This document shows, one piece after another, positions 61,207-64,000 of a DNA stretch of 64,000 nt; position 1 is the stretch's first letter; the number at the start of each line of letters is the position of its first letter. Source of the DNA: Streptomyces cyaneus (GTDB lineage Bacteria; Actinomycetota; Actinomycetes; Streptomycetales; Streptomycetaceae); contig NZ_RQJW01000008.1 in assembly GCF_004028635.1 (NCBI RefSeq), positions 248,001 through 312,000 of the forward strand, written 5' to 3'. A program made the translations under genes and the position numbers. Under the pieces are notes generated by a model that ran no database searches, was not told the DNA's origin, and worked only from the letters and a program-made list of their open reading frames with translations.

Positions 61207-61651
61207 ACTCCATGACCCAGTTGGTCACCCAGGTCTCCCCGCCGTCGACGCAGAACGCCTGCTCCCAGCGGGCCGCGCCGGCGGACACGCCCGACCAGAC
61301 GAACCGCACCCGCACGTCCTTGCCGTCGTACGTGTCGTCGCCGTAGAACTCGCCGCGGTCGCCCTCGAACCGGCCGATGACCGGCGGGAACAGCTTCCCG
61401 CTGCCGCTGGCGGACCAGTTCAGCGACCATCGCTCGGTCTCCCGGTCGAACAGGCGCAACGTCAGCCCCTTGGAGCCCAGGTACGGCATGTCGATCTCGT
61501 CGACATTGGCGGCGCCGTCGAACAGCGGCCAACAGCGGCTCGTGGCCGGGAACTCCACCCAGTCGCTGTCCGGGTCGAGGAAGTCGGTGCGGCGGCGGTT
61601 GACGACGTCCCAGTCCCCGTGGAAGAAGTCGAAGTCGTGCGGGCTGCTCAT
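61190..61651 (-). CDS. Conserved hypothetical protein (DUF1579-like calycin fold)
   Basis: A 153-residue protein starting MSSPHDFDFFHGDWDVVNRR. The FFHGDWDVVNR start, with LPFxHG-like tryptophans, RCWPLFDGAANVDEIDMPYL, GLTLRLFDRETERWSLNWSA, and GDDTYDGKDVRVRFVWSG, is a lipocalin/calycin-type beta barrel pattern found in hypothetical proteins of streptomycetes. No catalytic residues obvious. The ATG overlaps the stop of the upstream fragment (ATGA), so the two may once have been one operon. Confidence 0.72.
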   Translation of the reverse strand: MSSPHDFDFFHGDWDVVNRRRTDFLDPDSDWVEFPATSRCWPLFDGAANVDEIDMPYLGSKGLTLRLFDRETERWSLNWSASGSGKLFPPVIGRFEGDRGEFYGDDTYDGKDVRVRFVWSGVSAGAARWEQAFCVDGGETWVTNWVMEFTRAS

Positions 61652-61800
61652 GGGCGGTCTCCCGTGGTTCCTTCGGGTAGCAAGTCGGCCAAGTAGGACT
61701 GCAGGTCCGGGACTTCGGGCGCGAGCATGTGCCGTACCCAGGCGTCCCGTTCGTGCAGGATCGGCGGGAGTTCCCAGACGCAGAGATGCCTTGGCAGGCT
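61648..61800 (-). pseudogene. 5'-truncated gene fragment (HLCVWELPPILHERDAWV)
   Basis: An open frame ending TGA (61648-61650) translates to RHLCVWELPPILHERDAW and a tail ending LADLLPEGTTGDRP, a normal-looking C-terminal protein sequence. No start codon with ribosome site precedes it within the same frame, and upstream sequence (61801 to 62160) is Pro/Arg/Ala-rich and not like the fragment. So it is probably the remaining end of a gene lost by recombination. Its stop overlaps the next ATG by ATGA, which suggests the original operon. Confidence 0.55.
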
Positions 61801-62178
61801 GCCTTGACCGTGGGATGAGGTGGGCGCGGTCGGGGCAGCCGAGGTTCGGCTGCCCGCCGCGGCGCCGCCAGGGTCGGCGGTGACGTGTTGACGCCCTCGC
61901 CCGTGCAGACACGGACGATTCTGGTCGGCACCCCTACGAGTGCCACCACGGGTTCCTGCTTCGCAGGCCCTCGCCACTCCCAGGAAGGGAACGGTCTTAC
62001 ACGGGCCTCCACAGGCGTCACTTTCCGCCCGCCCGGCGGTAGGTCCGCCAACTCGGTTGTCGGACAAGCCGACGGTAGTGGCTGGTGTGAGGGGTGAGGG
62101 TGTTTCACCCTCTTGATTCACCCTGAAGGGTGGCGCTCGATGGTGTGTGGGAGAAGTCACGTTGTGACGCTAGGCCCG
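61801..62178. other. Intergenic stretch with mixed composition, possible recombination scar
   Basis: About 380 bases without a convincing gene on either strand. GC content and codon bias drop relative to neighbours, and a frame on the minus strand reads LADLPPGGRKVTPVEARV and GPAKQEPVVALVG, which might be a remnant of a mobile-element protein, but no transposase motif is seen. Contains two adjacent hairpins (62096-62132). Together with the fragment at 61648-61800 this suggests a past insertion or deletion. Confidence 0.4.
62096..62132. other. Two adjacent perfect hairpins
   Basis: GAGGGTG (62096-62102), loop TTT, CACCCTC (62106-62112); then CACCCT (62119-62124), loop GA, AGGGTG (62127-62132). 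Sequences of the two stems are related (GGGTG/CACCC). They lie 62 bases before the WYL regulator start; perhaps the end of a mobile element or a terminator. Confidence 0.5.
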
Positions 62179-62205
62179 CTTCACTGACACCATATGTCAG
62201 TGAAG
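62179..62205. promoter_or_regulatory. Perfect 11-bp palindrome covering the WYL regulator start codon
   Basis: CTTCACTGACA (62179-62189), spacer CCATA, TGTCAGTGAAG (62195-62205). The ATG of the WYL gene is 62194-62196, inside the element, so binding by a dimer would block translation or initiation. There is no ribosome site upstream of the ATG, so the mRNA may be leaderless. This strongly suggests autoregulation by the WYL protein. Confidence 0.7.
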
Positions 62206-63150
62206 TCCGGCCGACTCGTCTCCATCCTCCTGCTGCTCCAGACCCGCGGCAGGATGACCGCCGCCCAGCTCGCCGAGGAACTGGAGGTGTCGGTGCGCAC
62301 GGTCTACCGCGATGTCGAGGCGCTGAGCGCCGCCGGCGTCCCGCTGTACGGCGACGCGGGTCACGCCGGCGGCTACCGCCTCCTCGACGGCTACCGCACC
62401 CGCCTCACCGGACTCACCGCCGACGAGGCCGAGGCGCTCTTCCTCGCCGGGGCGCCCGGACCCGCGGCCCAGCTCGGCCTCGGCTCGGTCCTGGCCGCCG
62501 CCCAGCTCAAGGTCCGCGCCGCCCTGCCGCAGGAGCTGCGCATCCACGCCGACCGGATCAGCGGCCGCTTCCACCTCGACGCACCCGGCTGGTACGCCGA
62601 CGCCGACGAGACGCCGTACCTCCCCGCGGTGGCCGACGCCGTCTGGAACAGCCGCGTCCTGCACGTCCTGTACCGCCGCTGGCGTGAACCCACCGACGTG
62701 GAGCGCCGCCTCGAGCCGTACGGACTCGTCCTCAAGGCGGGTCGCTGGTACGTCGTCGCGGGCCCCGAACCTCGTACGTACCGTGTCGACCAGATCCTCC
62801 GACTCACCGCCACCGGCGAGGAGTTCACCCGCCCCGACGGCTTCGATCTCGCCGCGCACTGGGCGGCGTACCAGCGTGACTTCCACGACCGGTTGTACCG
62901 CGGGGAGGCGGTGGTGCGGCTGGCTCCCGGAGTGACCCTCGATCGCGCGGTCAACCACCGTACGGAGAACGGCGGTTGGACCCGCGCCGACGTCCCCATC
63001 GAGTCCGTCGACCACGCCCACGCCGAGTTCCTGCGCCTGGGCACCGGCATCGAGGTGCTCGAACCGCCCGAGCTGCGCGAGAAGATCGCTCGGACGGTGG
63101 CCGAACTGGCCGAAAGGTACGGCAACTCGGGGGCGTACGGCGGCGACTGA
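62194..63150 (+). CDS. WYL-domain transcriptional regulator (HTH_11-WYL)
   Basis: A 318-residue regulator. N-terminal winged helix residues 1-60 (RLVSILLLLQTRGRMTAAQL, EELEVSVRTVYRDVEALSAAG), linker, WYL ligand-binding domain about 140-230 (VLHVLYRRWREPTDVERRLE, GLVLKAGRWYVVAG), and a C-terminal WCX-type extension. WYL proteins bind ssDNA or nucleotides and often control DNA-damage, defence or metabolic genes in actinobacteria; the ligand is unknown here. Perfect palindrome across the start indicates autoregulation. Not adjacent to recognisable defence genes in this window. Confidence 0.9.
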   Translation: MSVKSGRLVSILLLLQTRGRMTAAQLAEELEVSVRTVYRDVEALSAAGVPLYGDAGHAGGYRLLDGYRTRLTGLTADEAEALFLAGAPGPAAQLGLGSVLAAAQLKVRAALPQELRIHADRISGRFHLDAPGWYADADETPYLPAVADAVWNSRVLHVLYRRWREPTDVERRLEPYGLVLKAGRWYVVAGPEPRTYRVDQILRLTATGEEFTRPDGFDLAAHWAAYQRDFHDRLYRGEAVVRLAPGVTLDRAVNHRTENGGWTRADVPIESVDHAHAEFLRLGTGIEVLEPPELREKIARTVAELAERYGNSGAYGGD

Positions 63151-63190
63151 GGGAACGGAACCCGTCCGTCCTCCCGAGGAGGTACGTCAC

Positions 63191-64000
63191 GTGCAGCACC
63201 CGCGCAAGCACCGCAGACGTCGAGCCGCCCTCTCCGCGACCCTCGCCACGGCCGCCCTGGTCGCCGCCGGGCTCACCACGCTGAACGGCGCCGGCGTCGC
63301 GGAGGCCGCCACCGCCCGCCAGGTCGAGGCCCTCGACCGGGGCGTGGTCAGCGTCCACACGGCCGACGGCAACCTGGTCAGCTGGCGATGGCTCGGCACC
63401 GACCCGAACGACGTCTCCTTCAACGTCTACCGGGCCGGCACGAAGGTCAACTCGACCCCGATCACCGGCTCCACGAACTACTTCCACTCCGGCGCCCCCG
63501 AGCAGGCCGACTACACCGTCCGCGCGATCGTGAACGGAGTGGAGCAGGGCGACTCCGTGCACGCCGTCCAGTTCCGCACGGGGTACAAGGACGTCCCGAT
63601 CAGCCCGCCGGCAGGCGGCACGACACCGGACGGGGTGGCCTACACCTACGAGGCCAACGACGCCTCCGTCGGCGATCTCGACGGCGACGGCGCCCTCGAC
63701 ATCGTCCTCAAGTGGCAGCCCACCAACGCCAAGGACAACTCCCAGTCCGGCTACACCGGCAACACCGTCGTCGACGGCATCAAGCTCGACGGCACCCGGC
63801 TGTGGCGCATCGACCTGGGCCGCAACATCCGCTCCGGCGCGCACTACACGCAGTTCCAGGTGTACGACTACGACGGCGACCGCAAGGCCGAGGTCGCCAT
63901 GAAGACGGCCGACGGCACGGTCGACGGGACGGGCGCGGTGATCGGGAGCTCGTCCGCCGATCACCGGAACTCGAGCGGCTACGTCCTCTCCGGGCCCGAG
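63191..64000 (+). CDS. Secreted rhamnogalacturonan lyase, PL11-like (3' truncated by window end)
   Basis: Open frame from GTG 63191 (GGAGG upstream) to the end of the window without a stop; 270 residues visible. Signal peptide residues 1-39 with KHRRRR, a hydrophobic core (ALSATLATAALVAAGLTTL) and a cleavage region AEA before ATARQVEALDRG. Then VSVHTADGNLVSWRWLGTDPNDVSFNVYR and EANDASVGDLDGDGALDIVLKWQPTNA, with calcium-binding DxDGDG motifs of the FG-GAP-like repeats of PL11 rhamnogalacturonan lyases. Cleaves pectin rhamnogalacturonan I outside the cell. The C-terminal catalytic part lies beyond the window. Confidence 0.85.
   Translation, partial: MQHPRKHRRRRAALSATLATAALVAAGLTTLNGAGVAEAATARQVEALDRGVVSVHTADGNLVSWRWLGTDPNDVSFNVYRAGTKVNSTPITGSTNYFHSGAPEQADYTVRAIVNGVEQGDSVHAVQFRTGYKDVPISPPAGGTTPDGVAYTYEANDASVGDLDGDGALDIVLKWQPTNAKDNSQSGYTGNTVVDGIKLDGTRLWRIDLGRNIRSGAHYTQFQVYDYDGDRKAEVAMKTADGTVDGTGAVIGSSSADHRNSSGYVLSGPE

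Noticed and set aside
61801..62160. Transposase C-terminus suggested by KQEP-like tail
   Set aside because: No catalytic or zinc-finger motif of a transposase or TnpB found; kept only as a possible scar.

Overview
The window is a piece of a high-GC actinomycete chromosome, almost certainly Streptomyces. The evidence is the strong GC bias at third codon positions, GTG starts, GTGA/ATGA stop-start overlaps, a gvpO-A-F-G-Y-Z-J-L-S-K gas vesicle cluster in the order typical of streptomycetes, XRE/DUF5753 and DUF574 proteins, and hairpin-rich intergenic repeats of the GGGGCTCCGCCCC kind. No rRNA, tRNA, CRISPR array, intact insertion sequence or replication origin was found. The first gene (an SDR) and the last (a secreted rhamnogalacturonan lyase) are cut by the window edges.

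Layout: 1-8 kb holds an F420-dependent LLM enzyme and an enolase-superfamily enzyme, then a translationally coupled NDH-2-like/transketolase/LigD-polymerase run. 8-13.4 kb is the ten-gene gvp operon. 13.4-24.6 kb holds a small membrane protein, a methyltransferase, a PAP2-diacylglycerol kinase fusion, a histidine phosphatase, an ABC-F protein bracketed by 78-bp inverted repeats, a Vms1/eRF1-like protein, DUF6158, a PfpI-katE operon, a CBS protein and a DUF2795 protein. Many of these look like stress genes, and several carry a sigma-B-type promoter pattern (GNNT-N14-16-GGGTAC). 24.6-31 kb is the most remarkable part: a three-gene operon with SEFIR-VMAP, a MoxR-type AAA+ ATPase, and a vWA(SAV_2336-type)-TIR-NB-ARC-TPR giant. 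31-41 kb holds a TPP-dependent pyruvate oxidase-like enzyme, a SigB/F-type sigma factor, PAS/GAF and GAF/ANTAR regulators, a Gly-rich surface protein, a PLP-lysine-less aminotransferase-fold protein, two metallo-beta-lactamase-fold hydrolases and a DedA protein. 41-49.6 kb holds a membrane-anchored phosphodiesterase-like protein, a second MoxR/vWA pair (the vWA protein also has a metallopeptidase motif), OsmC and a stand-alone DnaK with a HAIR-like upstream element. 49.6-56.2 kb is narGHJI. 56-64 kb is a mixture of small regulators, methyltransferases, a pterin dehydratase, an ADP-ribosylglycohydrolase relic, a WYL regulator with a perfect palindrome across its start codon, and a PL11-type lyase.

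The common theme is stress and conflict physiology: oxidative stress (KatE, PfpI, OsmC), protein quality (DnaK, Vms1-like), DNA end joining (LigD polymerase), osmotic and buoyancy functions (gvp), low oxygen (nitrate reductase), and programmed signalling or defence (the SEFIR-VMAP/MoxR/vWA-TIR-STAND operon). That operon is the best candidate for an under-described biological system. Its parts belong to the known vWA-MoxR-VMAP class of conflict systems, but the combination of a SEFIR on one protein and a TIR lacking the usual NADase glutamate, fused to a STAND ATPase, on another is unusual. All functions are read from sequence motifs by eye; no database search was run.
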